Positions 8,352 through 16,677 of a stretch of 20,085 bases of DNA are shown one piece after another. The position numbers and the translations under genes are program-made. The notes under the pieces were generated by a model. It was not told where the DNA came from and made no database searches. It saw nothing but the letters and a program-made list of their open reading frames with translations. This DNA is from Aurantiochytrium sp. KH105 (lineage: Eukaryota > Sar > Bigyra > Thraustochytrida > Thraustochytriidae): positions 1-20,085 of the forward strand of contig BGKB01000310.1 of NCBI GenBank assembly GCA_003116975.1, in the 5' to 3' direction. The stretch's first letter is position 1. Every line of letters starts with the position of its first letter.

Positions 8352-9187
8352 TTAGTAGTCACCTGCTGCAGCGGCAATAGCTGCAGTTGTCCCGGCTAAT
8401 TTTTGAAGCACGTAAAGATGAAATGCATCTTCCTCATCCGTTTCTGGATCAGGTATAGAAATTGTGTCAACAAGCGCCCAAGATCGGTGCTCCTCGTCAG
8501 GGTCAATAAAGTGTGGAACCCGGGTTGCAGGTTTGCCTCGCGAGACGAGCAGGTAAAGTCCATTGACGCGAAGTACGCGATGCATTTCTTGCAGGAGCGT
8601 CTGCACAGCCGACAAACTTCGCTCCCGGCATACCACGCTGTCAAAGAGTGCCTTGTCGAGGACAACATCGAAGCACATGGAAGGCAAACCTTCCAGTCGG
8701 AGCGCGTCCATGACGACCCAATCGATGCCGAGCTTTGCATAACGCGTCTGCATGATGCGAATTACCCGCGCGCATCGATCAAAGCAAGTAATCGATGTGT
8801 AGCCCTCCTTGATGAGGTGATGCGGCACGGTCGAAAGCCCACAACCAGGATAAAGAATTTCAAGGTCTTTGCGCGGAAGGAGACTTAGCAGATGCGATCT
8901 GAGCACTGCAAAGGAGACGAGCCAATCTGTGGCGCCATCCTCTTCGTCGAGGTCCGCAGCCGCTTCGAAGCTCTCCGTGGCGGGCACGATCTCGCGATAA
9001 AAGTCATCCCACTATGTGCCCGGCCGTCCGTCATTGTCGTTTGCAGCAGCAGCCGCAGTCGAGCAGGGAAAAGTTAGTTTGACTGGCGTCTTTGAGAAGA
9101 ACGCGCGCCGCGGAACAACCGCGCGCCACCTACGTAAGCTGCGCTACTATAGTCCGGGTCGCTGCGCGGCGACCCCGGAAGCTCCAT
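8352..9187 (-). CDS. EEF1AKMT4/METTL13-like lysine methyltransferase, two exons
   Basis: This is a predicted S-adenosylmethionine-dependent methyltransferase of the EEF1AKMT4/METTL13 group, whose known members methylate lysines of elongation factor eEF1A. Exon 1 is 9187-9134 (18 codons, ATG with G at -3 and +4). Exon 2 is 9011-8352, giving 237 aa when joined. The splice unites AAY with WDDFYRE, recreating the family N-terminal YWD..Y signature. Without it, exon 2 has no ATG and is preceded directly by TAG, which is the intron end. Motifs in the joined protein are: SAM-binding YPGCGLS with the Gly-Cys-Gly at 74-76, acidic ribose-binding position D96 (TCFDRC), D120 (VMDAL), FDVVLDKALFDSVV (132-145), HRVLRVNGLYLLVS and the C-terminal HLYVLQK. 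The length is typical for the short family members. The gene is tail-to-tail with the PUB-CW gene (91 bp between stops). Family is sure; the eEF1A substrate is an inference. Confidence 0.88.
9012..9133 (-). other. 122-nt spliceosomal intron (GT-AG, phase 0)
   Basis: Read on the minus strand, the intron starts GTAGGT at 9133 and ends CACATAG at 9012. A CTAAC branch-like motif lies at about 9077-9073, followed by a pyrimidine-rich run (ttttccctgctc). Its removal joins two coding exons in frame and restores a conserved motif. This is the only intron I could define in the window. Confidence 0.82.
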
Positions 9188-9500
9188 CGCGAGGCGCCTC
9201 GTGAACCTTGACTATACCCCTATTGTTTGTTTGCCTCATTCACTCAAGCATTTTTAGCGACCTTGAATCGACTTTTAAAATGTAGTATGTGACAAAACTT
9301 TTACCTGGCCGGCAGATGGAGGCAAGACTGGTTGCTCTTTATTGTTCTGCACACACGTCTCATTGACTTACTACAGACAGTCAGCCAGCAGGTCTCAGAG
9401 TAGCTGCAGCCAGGTAAGTCGTGTCCTCCTTTGCAAAAAAATCAAAATCGAACTTTATTATTACAAGATAGCAAAGTCAAATGTGTGTACGTAAAACGCC
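9188..9500. other. Intergenic region between two minus-strand genes
   Basis: About 313 bp separate the methyltransferase start from the LRR gene stop. It should contain the 3' UTR of the LRR gene and the promoter of the methyltransferase gene. It is AT-richer than its surroundings, and no further gene is seen. Confidence 0.7.
9454..9459 (-). promoter_or_regulatory. Possible polyadenylation signal AATAAA
   Basis: AATAAA reads on the minus strand 42 bases past the LRR gene stop, in an A/T-rich stretch. Whether this organism relies on AATAAA is unknown, so this is tentative. Confidence 0.4.
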
Positions 9501-10970
9501 TCAAAAGTCATCTTCGTCAATCACAGGTTCCGGCTCCAGCGAGAAAAACTCGAGCTGGCGCAAGTTTGGACTGCACACAAGCGGCGAAGGAACAGTCTTG
9601 ATGAGAGGGCAACCCTTGACGCGCAAAACCGAAAGCTCGAGCATCTTCTCGAGTGGGTCCAGCGATTCCACGAGCGGCAAATGCTTGAGCGTCACACTAC
9701 GCATTAGAATACAATTCTCCACACCACGTAGAGAGGCAAGTACATCCATGTACGCCAGTTGAAGCACCTTGAGAGCACGGGCGCGTGAAAGAGGCTCGAG
9801 GTTTGCAATAGGGCACAGATGAACCTGAAGATAAACGAGGTGCGAACCGAGGATCGACATCGGTAGCTCGTGCAATGAGGCCATGTATCCGAGCGAGACT
9901 CTCTGCAGACCGAGCGCTCCACACGTCTCTTCAAGAATCATATTTGTTTCTACATTGGGACAGATGCTCGCTGCAAAGGGGGCGTCCGAACCAGCATTCG
10001 CGTCAGCGTCGTCAGCGTCGAGGTGTGAAGCCCGCCTCGACTTGCTCGAGGTCTGGCTCGCATCGTGGCGGAGAAAATCTATATCCTGAAAGACCTCGGT
10101 CTGGGGCTGTCCAAGGTCGGAAAGTCCTAGCAGCGGGCACGAAGCGATCTTGATCGATGCCAGCTGAGGGAGGCAAGTGACGAGCTCGCTTGTCGCAGGA
10201 AGCGACTCAAGTCCAATAAGATGCAAGTCGCAAAGACTTGGCGCGTTGTGCAGGCCAGCTAGCGATTGAAGTCCATCCATTTGCACGAGTCTGAGCTTGC
10301 GAAGCGAGACCATGTGCGAAGCGCCGCGTAAATTTCGCACGTGGTGGCACTCGCCAAGATAAAGTGCGCGCAAGTTTTGCAGCGGTACCAAGACCTCAAG
10401 AGTGGGTCCTAGCGTGTCACAACGAAGCAGACGGAGCTCTGAGAGTGAAGAAAAGGATGAGGACAAAGAGTCCAAACCACCGACCTGCAGCTCGCGGAGC
10501 CAAAGGCGTTCAATGGTATGGGACTGGAGGTGCAATGCAGAGGCAAGGTCGGATATCGAACTGCGCGAATGCGAGGAGCTCAGTTGCGCTGCAACGCCTT
10601 GCAGACGAAGATGAATGCCGTCGTCTTCACCGAAGCGCTGCTGCAACCAAGACGTCGAGAAGAATGGTACTTTTGCGGCGCGGGTTTGCCCGTGGTCATG
10701 GGTCCGTGGAATCTTGAGCAAGTCTACTTCGCAATGTTTCAAGAGCTGTCGGGTGACTCGCGAGACCATCTGAAGCCTCCAGACGTCGCGATCCTCGACC
10801 ATTCCTTGCCTGCTGGCCTCGACGGTCAGGCTCACGAGCGCCCCGGCGCGCACCAGAGCTCGACGTCGAGCTTCCTCCGCATTGACGCTCCGTTCGTGTG
10901 CCACCGCAACACGCGGGGTCGAGGCCTCCCTCTTGCGCATCTTGCGCGCCGCCGCCGTGGCCTGCGACAT
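9501..10970 (-). CDS. Leucine-rich-repeat protein, possible F-box-like N-terminus
   Basis: This 489-aa protein starts at an ATG (10970-10968). From about residue 150 to 480 it consists of irregular leucine-rich repeats of roughly 22-26 residues, with recurring L..L.L..C.xL motifs such as LSELRLLRCDTL, LRALYLGECHHV and LSVLRVKGCPLI. The CPL/CHH endings recall the cysteine-containing or disease-resistance-like LRR types. A polar, Asp/Ser-rich insertion (about 295-340) interrupts the array. The basic N-terminus is followed by a helical segment (44-78) containing MVEDRDVWRLQMVSRVTRQL, which fits the pattern of an F-box (L...D...L..VSR.WR..L) but lacks its usual LP..L start. If it is an F-box, the protein would be an SCF ubiquitin-ligase receptor. 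The C-terminus is acidic (EPEPVIDEDDF). There is no signal peptide or membrane helix. The gene is divergent from UBA1. The LRR call is strong, the F-box call weak. Confidence 0.85.
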   Translation of the reverse strand: MSQATAAARKMRKREASTPRVAVAHERSVNAEEARRRALVRAGALVSLTVEASRQGMVEDRDVWRLQMVSRVTRQLLKHCEVDLLKIPRTHDHGQTRAAKVPFFSTSWLQQRFGEDDGIHLRLQGVAAQLSSSHSRSSISDLASALHLQSHTIERLWLRELQVGGLDSLSSSFSSLSELRLLRCDTLGPTLEVLVPLQNLRALYLGECHHVRNLRGASHMVSLRKLRLVQMDGLQSLAGLHNAPSLCDLHLIGLESLPATSELVTCLPQLASIKIASCPLLGLSDLGQPQTEVFQDIDFLRHDASQTSSKSRRASHLDADDADANAGSDAPFAASICPNVETNMILEETCGALGLQRVSLGYMASLHELPMSILGSHLVYLQVHLCPIANLEPLSRARALKVLQLAYMDVLASLRGVENCILMRSVTLKHLPLVESLDPLEKMLELSVLRVKGCPLIKTVPSPLVCSPNLRQLEFFSLEPEPVIDEDDF

Positions 10971-11552
10971 GCCGTCACCGCCGCCGACGGCAGCCCCCTT
11001 TGGGCGTGCGTACGTGCGTGCGTGCGTGCGCGCGCGCGCGCGGACGGGCGGCCAAGGTCCAAACGTACTCTGCGCGGCCCTCGCAGGCCAAAAAGTCTCG
11101 TCGACTAGCCTGATCTAGCCACGTCCTAGTGTGTAGTGTGTTGATGGTGGTGCAGCATTTGGGCGCGATTGATCTGCGACCATCCTGTTTCTGGTGGACA
11201 TCGGCATCGAGATGGTGAGGCTCGAGCTTGGAAATCCAGATCAAAATGAAGTTCAAGGTACGGAGATGGGAACCTGTTCCAGCTGTGCACGCCTTTTACA
11301 CAATGAAACGCAAGGCGCGCCTGGATCTTGCGTGCTCCGTAAATGACTTTCTTCCGCGCCAAGCAATCACTTTCTCGTGGCGTCAACATCCCGAGCCTCG
11401 CGTAAAAAAAAAGTCTACGGTCCTTCCCGTGGCAAGTGGCATGAATGACTCCGAGGCGGGAAGTGCTGATTTCTAACTCCGCCACCGGTTCTCCTGCAAA
11501 TGCTCTGCTTTCCTTCTCCTTTCTCTTTTCTTTTCTCCGCGAGTGATGATCC
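10971..11552. promoter_or_regulatory. Divergent intergenic region between the LRR gene and UBA1
   Basis: The 582 bp between two oppositely oriented start codons must contain both promoters. It includes a 39-bp perfectly alternating purine-pyrimidine tract near the LRR start and a strong pyrimidine run (11507-11537) just before the UBA1 start. No TATA box is evident. Open frames across it on the minus strand are continuations of GC-rich shadows. Confidence 0.65.
11004..11042. repeat. Alternating purine-pyrimidine tract (GT/GC)n
   Basis: Thirty-nine bases alternate strictly between purine and pyrimidine, first as GCGT units and then as pure CG repeats. It lies 34-72 bp upstream of the LRR gene ATG. 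Such tracts are classic left-handed Z-DNA formers. Confidence 0.9.
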
Positions 11553-11581
11553 ATGGCATGTCGAACAAATCCAAACGGTGA
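11546..11581 (+). other. Short upstream ORF overlapping the UBA1 first ATG
   Basis: An ATG at 11546 opens an 11-codon frame ending in TGA at 11579-11581, overlapping the first UBA1 ATG (11553) in another frame. Whether it is in the mRNA depends on the unknown transcription start. If it is, it could reduce initiation at 11553. Confidence 0.4.
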
Positions 11582-14500
11582 TCGCGAGAGAGAAGCGCAA
11601 CCGCGCGAGCGAGACGGGAGCGGCGCAACGGCAGCGCGGCGCGGCGCAGGAGCAGGGCGAGCGCGCGCGGCGCAGAGTCTGCGAGCGCCGGCAGCGGCGA
11701 AGACTCGCGGTCGCGGGGGAAGAAGCGCGGCGGCCCCCCTCGGAGGAGGCGGCCGCGGGATCCGCACGATCGCGAAGGTGGCGGCACCGGGCGAAGGCTC
11801 CCGCGTGGAGCCAGGCGACGAGCCGGACGCGAAGCGACGCAAGGTCGACGCAGACGAGGCCAGCATGGACGCCTCCAAGGCGGCCCCGGCCCCCGAACCG
11901 CCCGCGACGACCTCGTCGTCCGGAACAACGGCGGGGGCCGGAGCCGGGTCAACGGCCCAGGGCAACGCCGACGAGGCTGACGGCATTGACGAAAGCCTCT
12001 ACTCGCGGCAGCTCTACGTCATGGGTCACGAGGCGCAAAAGCGCATGGGCGGGTCCACAGTCCTCGTCGTCGGTATGAACGGCCTAGGTATTGAAATTGC
12101 CAAGAACGTGACCCTCGCGGGTGTCAAGAAGATCGTGGTGCACGACGACGCCGAGGCCAAGGTTGCGGACCTGGGAAGCCAATTCTACCTCACGCCCGAG
12201 GACGTGGGCAAGCCCCGCAGCGAGCCCAGCGCGCGTCGTCTGGCCGAACTCAACGAGTACGTCCGGGTCGAAGCGCACTCCGGGGAGCTTTTGAACAAGG
12301 ACTTTATCAAGCAGTTCACCGTCATCGTTGTGGCCGATGCTCTGCAGGATACCAAACTTGCCCTGAACGACATGTGCCGCGAGACAGGTGTATGCTTTAT
12401 CTCGTGCGCAATTAACGGACTCTTCGCGAACGCCTTTTGCGACTTTGGCGAAAAGTTTGTCGTCTCGGACACTAACGGCGAGCAGCCGATCTCTTGCATG
12501 ATCTCTACCATCATCCAGGGCAACCCTGCGGTGGTCACCGTCCACGATGAGGCACGCCACGGCCTCGAGGACGGCACGCTCGTGCGGTTCTCTGAGATCA
12601 AGGGCATGGAAGAGCTCAACGACCACGAACCGGTGCCCATTACGTCCAAGGGCCCGTACACCTTTGAGATCCCAGTGGACACGACCAAGCTCACCCCGTT
12701 TGAGAACGGCGGGTACGTTCACGAGGTCAAACAGCCCAAGGAAATCTCATTCAAGCCAATGCGTGAGGCTCTCGTCCGGCCTGGTGAGTTCTTGCTCACC
12801 GATTTTGCCAAGCTCGGCCGCAGCGAACTCCTTCACTTTGCCTTTCAAGGTCTCGACAAGTTTCGCGTCGCTCACGACGGCGCCTATCCCGAGCCAGGCA
12901 ACGCGGAACAGTGCGAAGAGGTTGTCGACCACGTCAAGGCTCTCGTCGCCGCGGCCACAGAGGCCAAGGGCAGCGACGCGGATGTCCTCTCGCTCGAGGA
13001 CGAAGACTTTGACGAGAATGCGCGCGGCATCGTTGTGGCCCTCGCCTCGGGAGCCTGCGCTGAGCTCTCGCCCATGGCTGCCTTTCTGGGCGGTGTCGTG
13101 GGCCAGGAGGTGCTCAAGGCCTGCTCGGGCAAGTTCTCCCCCTTGAACCAGTGGCTCTACTTTGACGCCGTCGAATGCTTGCCGGACGCGGCGTCTGCAC
13201 CGGCGCCTGAGGACGTGCGTCCGCTCAACTCGCGCTACGACGGCGAAATTGCCGTCTTTGGCCGTCCTTTCGTGGACAAGCTGCGCAAGATGCGCATGTT
13301 TCTCGTGGGCGCAGGCGCCATCGGATGTGAGATGCTCAAGAACTGGGCGCTTATGGGCGTCGCCACGGATGCGGCCAACGGCGGCGCCATTTACATCACC
13401 GACATGGACAAGATCGAACGGTCAAACCTGAACCGCCAGTTCCTCTTTCGGACCAAAGATGTGGGTTCGAGCAAGTCGACCGCAGCTGCCGGGGCCGCCA
13501 AACTCATCAACGACGAGATGTCCATCAAGGCCTTTGAGGAGCGCGTCGGTACCGAGACTGAGAACGTCTTCGGCGACGACTTCTTTGCCAGCCTCGACGC
13601 CGTCTGCACGGCGCTCGACAACGTGGACGCCCGCCTTTACGTGGACCAGCGGTGCTTGAACTACTGCAAGCCGATGCTCGAGTCCGGGACCCTCGGAACC
13701 AAGGGTAACACGCAGGTGGTCGTCCCGCACCTGACGGAGAACTACGGCGCGACGCGCGACCCGCCCGAGAAGTCAGTGCCCGTGTGCACACTCAAGAACT
13801 TTCCTTACAAGATCGACCACACCATCCAGTACGCTCGTGACTGGTTTGAGGGCGCCTTTGCGCAGCTTCCGCGCAACGCCAACCAGTACATTGCGGACCC
13901 GGATTTTGTTCCTCGTCTCGACGCGCAAGAGAACACCAAGGTGCAGACGCTCGAGGGCCTCAAGTCCTCGCTGCTCACGAGCCGTCCCTCAAGTTTTGAG
14001 GACTGCATTACGTGGGCCCGCGAGCAGTTTGAGGAGAACTACGCCAACCAGATCAAGCAGCTTTTGCACTCGTTCCCGCCGGGCATGATTACTTCCACGG
14101 GCACACCTTTTTGGTCTGGAACCAAGCGCGAGCCCCAGCCTCTGGAGTTCAGCGTCGACGACCCGACGCACATGGCTTTCATCATTGCCGCTGCCAACCT
14201 TCGCGCCCAGGTCTACGGCCTGCCCGAGTGCAAGGACGAGTCTGTCTTTCGCGCTCACTTGCCCAAGGTCCTCGTGCCGCCTTTCAGGCCCAAGAGTATC
14301 AAGATTGCTGCCAATGATCGTGAGCTAAAGGAGCAAGAAGAGTCTAACAAGGACATGGTCGACGTGTCTACGGCTGCGGAGAGCATTATTGCGACGCTGC
14401 CCAAGCCCGCCGACCTTGCCGACGTCAAGCTCAATGAGATCGAGTTTGACAAGGACAACGAGGAGAACTGGCACATGGACTTTATCACTGCCGCCTCCAA

Positions 14501-15068
14501 CTTGCGCGCGCGCAACTACTCGATTGGCGAGGCTGGCAAGTACGAGACCAAGAAGATTGCCGGTTCCATCATTCCTGCCATCGCGACCACCACGGCTCTC
14601 GTGACCGGTCTCGTGTGCATCGAACTTTACAAGGTCGTTGGAGGCAAGAACAAGGTGGAGAGCTACAAGAATGGGTTTACGAACCTTGCGCTGCCCTTTT
14701 TCGCCTTTTCCGAGCCCATCGAGGTGAAAAAGACGGTGGCTGGCTCTCTCAAGTGGTCCATTTGGGACAAGATTGAGATTGACGGCTCGGAGAAGCCGCT
14801 CACGCTTGCCGACTTTTTGCGTTTTTTCCAGGAAAAGTACAATGTCGAGGTCAACATGCTCTCGTATGCGGTTTCGATCCTGCACTCGTTCTTTTCCAAC
14901 GCTGAGAAGCGGGCTGAGCGCATGAAGATGACCATGCCGGAGCTCGTCGAGTCCGTCACGCAAAAGCCCATCGACCCCAACCAAAAGTACCTTCAGTTCG
15001 AGGTCATTTGCGTTGACGAGAATGACAACGACGTGGACTTTCCCCCCGTCTCCTACAGATTGCGTTAG
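11553..15068 (+). CDS. UBA1: Ubiquitin-activating enzyme E1
   Basis: This is the full-length E1 that adenylates ubiquitin with ATP, carries it as a thioester and passes it to E2 enzymes. The frame is 1171 codons, with the conserved core starting near residue 147 (ESLYSRQLYVMG). The inactive adenylation domain has VVGMNGLG (172-179). The active one has the ATP-binding VGAGAIGCE (585-593) and the downstream SNLNRQFLFR. The catalytic cysteine is C745 in KSVPVCTLKNFP, followed by KIDHTIQYARDWFEGAF. The C-terminal ubiquitin-fold domain ends with FEVICVDENDNDVDFPPVSYRLR-type sequence. No intron breaks the frame. The N-terminal extension is unusually long and Arg/Ala/Gly-rich, with KRRKV (94-98) as a likely nuclear localisation signal. 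The first ATG has T at -3 (weak), while Met105 has A at -3 and G at +4 (strong), so translation may start at either. Human UBA1 is about 1058 aa. Identity is certain; the exact start is not. Confidence 0.97.
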   Translation: MACRTNPNGDREREAQPRERDGSGATAARRGAGAGRARAAQSLRAPAAAKTRGRGGRSAAAPLGGGGRGIRTIAKVAAPGEGSRVEPGDEPDAKRRKVDADEASMDASKAAPAPEPPATTSSSGTTAGAGAGSTAQGNADEADGIDESLYSRQLYVMGHEAQKRMGGSTVLVVGMNGLGIEIAKNVTLAGVKKIVVHDDAEAKVADLGSQFYLTPEDVGKPRSEPSARRLAELNEYVRVEAHSGELLNKDFIKQFTVIVVADALQDTKLALNDMCRETGVCFISCAINGLFANAFCDFGEKFVVSDTNGEQPISCMISTIIQGNPAVVTVHDEARHGLEDGTLVRFSEIKGMEELNDHEPVPITSKGPYTFEIPVDTTKLTPFENGGYVHEVKQPKEISFKPMREALVRPGEFLLTDFAKLGRSELLHFAFQGLDKFRVAHDGAYPEPGNAEQCEEVVDHVKALVAAATEAKGSDADVLSLEDEDFDENARGIVVALASGACAELSPMAAFLGGVVGQEVLKACSGKFSPLNQWLYFDAVECLPDAASAPAPEDVRPLNSRYDGEIAVFGRPFVDKLRKMRMFLVGAGAIGCEMLKNWALMGVATDAANGGAIYITDMDKIERSNLNRQFLFRTKDVGSSKSTAAAGAAKLINDEMSIKAFEERVGTETENVFGDDFFASLDAVCTALDNVDARLYVDQRCLNYCKPMLESGTLGTKGNTQVVVPHLTENYGATRDPPEKSVPVCTLKNFPYKIDHTIQYARDWFEGAFAQLPRNANQYIADPDFVPRLDAQENTKVQTLEGLKSSLLTSRPSSFEDCITWAREQFEENYANQIKQLLHSFPPGMITSTGTPFWSGTKREPQPLEFSVDDPTHMAFIIAAANLRAQVYGLPECKDESVFRAHLPKVLVPPFRPKSIKIAANDRELKEQEESNKDMVDVSTAAESIIATLPKPADLADVKLNEIEFDKDNEENWHMDFITAASNLRARNYSIGEAGKYETKKIAGSIIPAIATTTALVTGLVCIELYKVVGGKNKVESYKNGFTNLALPFFAFSEPIEVKKTVAGSLKWSIWDKIEIDGSEKPLTLADFLRFFQEKYNVEVNMLSYAVSILHSFFSNAEKRAERMKMTMPELVESVTQKPIDPNQKYLQFEVICVDENDNDVDFPPVSYRLR

Positions 15069-15627
15069 GCCTAGCTATACCGTATAACCAAATGAACCTT
15101 CGCTCCTTTGATTGACTAACAAAAAAGTTTACACCTGCTTGACGAGCCGGGCTGCCGCCTGGCCTGGGCAAAGAGGAGACGGTGTCCGTCCGTCCCGGAG
15201 GCGCGTGCCCGCACTCCGCTTCAGCAGTCCACCCCTCGCTCGCCTTAATCGCTGCACTGCCGTCGGCTACATCTAGCTAGCCACCATTGCCAGGTGCGGC
15301 TCAGCTGCAACACCAGCAGCAGCAGCAGCGGCAGGCGGCCTCTCGGGGAGCGAATCAGCGAGCAAGCGAGCACGCGCGCACGGACGCACGCAAGTGAAAG
15401 TAAGCAAGCAAGCCGGCCGGCTGCGTGGGCGGGTGGGCCGGCGGGCCGCGGGACGCCAGCCAAAGCCAGCTGCAGCTTCCATGAGCTGCTTCTTTTCAGG
15501 CTGCGGTGGCGGCTGGCTGGGCCAACTCCAGTCGTCGTCTCTGGCGTTCAACTTGCCTGGTTGATTGGACTCGACCGATCAACCAATCAACCAACCAACC
15601 AACTGACCACAAGGCAAGCAATCTATA

Positions 15628-15657
15628 CTCGAACTCGAACTCGAACTCGAACTCGAA
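15628..15657. repeat. (CTCGAA)5 hexanucleotide microsatellite
   Basis: Five perfect copies of CTCGAA lie in tandem in the intergenic region, about 25 bp after a run of CAAC/CAAT units (15580-15604). Confidence 0.92.
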
Positions 15658-15715
15658 CTTGGATTGGCAAAAGGTCGAAAACTCGAGCCGACAGGCTCGC
15701 GCAGCGCGTGCAAGT

Positions 15716-15781
15716 TTAATATATCACCGGACACAGTAGCAGTTCAATATATTAATCTCTACAAGCGCTCCGCGTCCGGTG
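15716..15781. repeat. Two overlapping inverted repeats, AT-rich and GC-rich arms
   Basis: A perfect 9-bp inverted repeat (TTAATATAT at 15716-15724, ATATATTAA at 15747-15755) overlaps a perfect 8-bp inverted repeat (CACCGGAC at 15725-15732, GTCCGGTG at 15774-15781). The arms interleave. It could form a hairpin or be a remnant of a small mobile element; neither is shown. Confidence 0.7.
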
Positions 15782-16066
15782 TCAGGGATACCCCTGCCGC
15801 ACGTGCCGCCCACTTTTTATACTAGGCCCTACCTTCTCCCGCACAAGATTATAACATGTAAAATCAAACCACCAGTGGTAGGCAAGCAGAGTAAGAAAGA
15901 GCAGCACGCAGCGCATGCGTGCACACCACACTCTCGCACACCCTTCTGCGCATTGCGGCCGCCGCCACTCACGCGCTGCGGTTCGTTTGCGGCACTTTGC
16001 GGCCGCCGAAGCGCATTTGCTGGCGCCCGCGCGAAGTGCGGCAAGCTGCGAAAGGCCGACTTGCGA

Positions 16067-16112
16067 GCCAAGCAAGCAAGCAAGCGAGCAAGCAAGCAAG
16101 CAAGCGAGAAAG
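16067..16112. repeat. GCAA/GCGA tetranucleotide microsatellite
   Basis: Tandem AAGC units are interrupted twice by GAGC variants. The tract lies about 570 bp upstream of the vWA gene and resembles the AAGCN array at 2009-2099 in base composition. Confidence 0.88.
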
Positions 16113-16677
16113 CACTCAACGCGCGGCAGAGTCTTCCGCGAGCGGGCAGAGCACAACAACGTGGCGGAGAGCGGCGGCGAGTCGGGGCGCCCGAGGGAGA
16201 GAAAGCAAACGCGAAGCGCGCGCGCGTGGAGCCCGCGGAGGCCTGCAGGCGCGCCGCCGGGAGGCCTGGACGCAAGCGAACATCCAGCACTGGGCTGCGC
16301 TGTGCTGCGGCACGTGCACGAGTCGAGCCAAGGCGAGCCGAGGGGAACGAGAGGCCGTGGTGTCGCGTGTCGCGCGCGCGAGGGTGCACGAGGGCCGGAC
16401 GAGGCGCTCGTCAGCCAACGCCGCTGTAAGCCTTCCCGCGCACGGGCAAGCAGGCAGGCTGGTCGGCAACGCGACGACGGCGGGAGCGTTGTGAAGCTCG
16501 TGGCGCGTGCTGCAAGTACCGTCCGGGCTCCTCTGTGTCCAAGCCCAAGAAGGCAGCCAGCTAAAGCTCGTGGACCAGCTTGGCCAGCGGCACGCGAAGA
16601 AAACCCCAAGCGCGTCTTTGCAGGGTTTGAACAGACATTGCCGCGTGTTGTGCGCGCGCCCTTGAGCGAAGGAAACA

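Larger units (their letters stand above)
15069..16677. other. 1.6-kb repeat-rich region without a supported gene
   Basis: This region contains the UBA1 3' UTR and the vWA gene promoter. Open frames here on both strands are low-complexity (Arg/Ala/Ser/Lys-Gln) readings of short tandem repeats and mostly lack an ATG. Visible structure includes a (CAG)5 at about 15314-15328, CAAC/CAAT units at 15580-15604, a (CTCGAA)5 array, an AT-rich inverted repeat and a GCAA array. No RNA gene was recognised. Confidence 0.6.

Noticed and set aside
12084..14984. Several 70-219-codon minus-strand frames inside UBA1
   Set aside because: All are shadows of the conserved E1 coding strand, rich in Val, Leu, Arg and Asp/Glu as expected from reverse reading.
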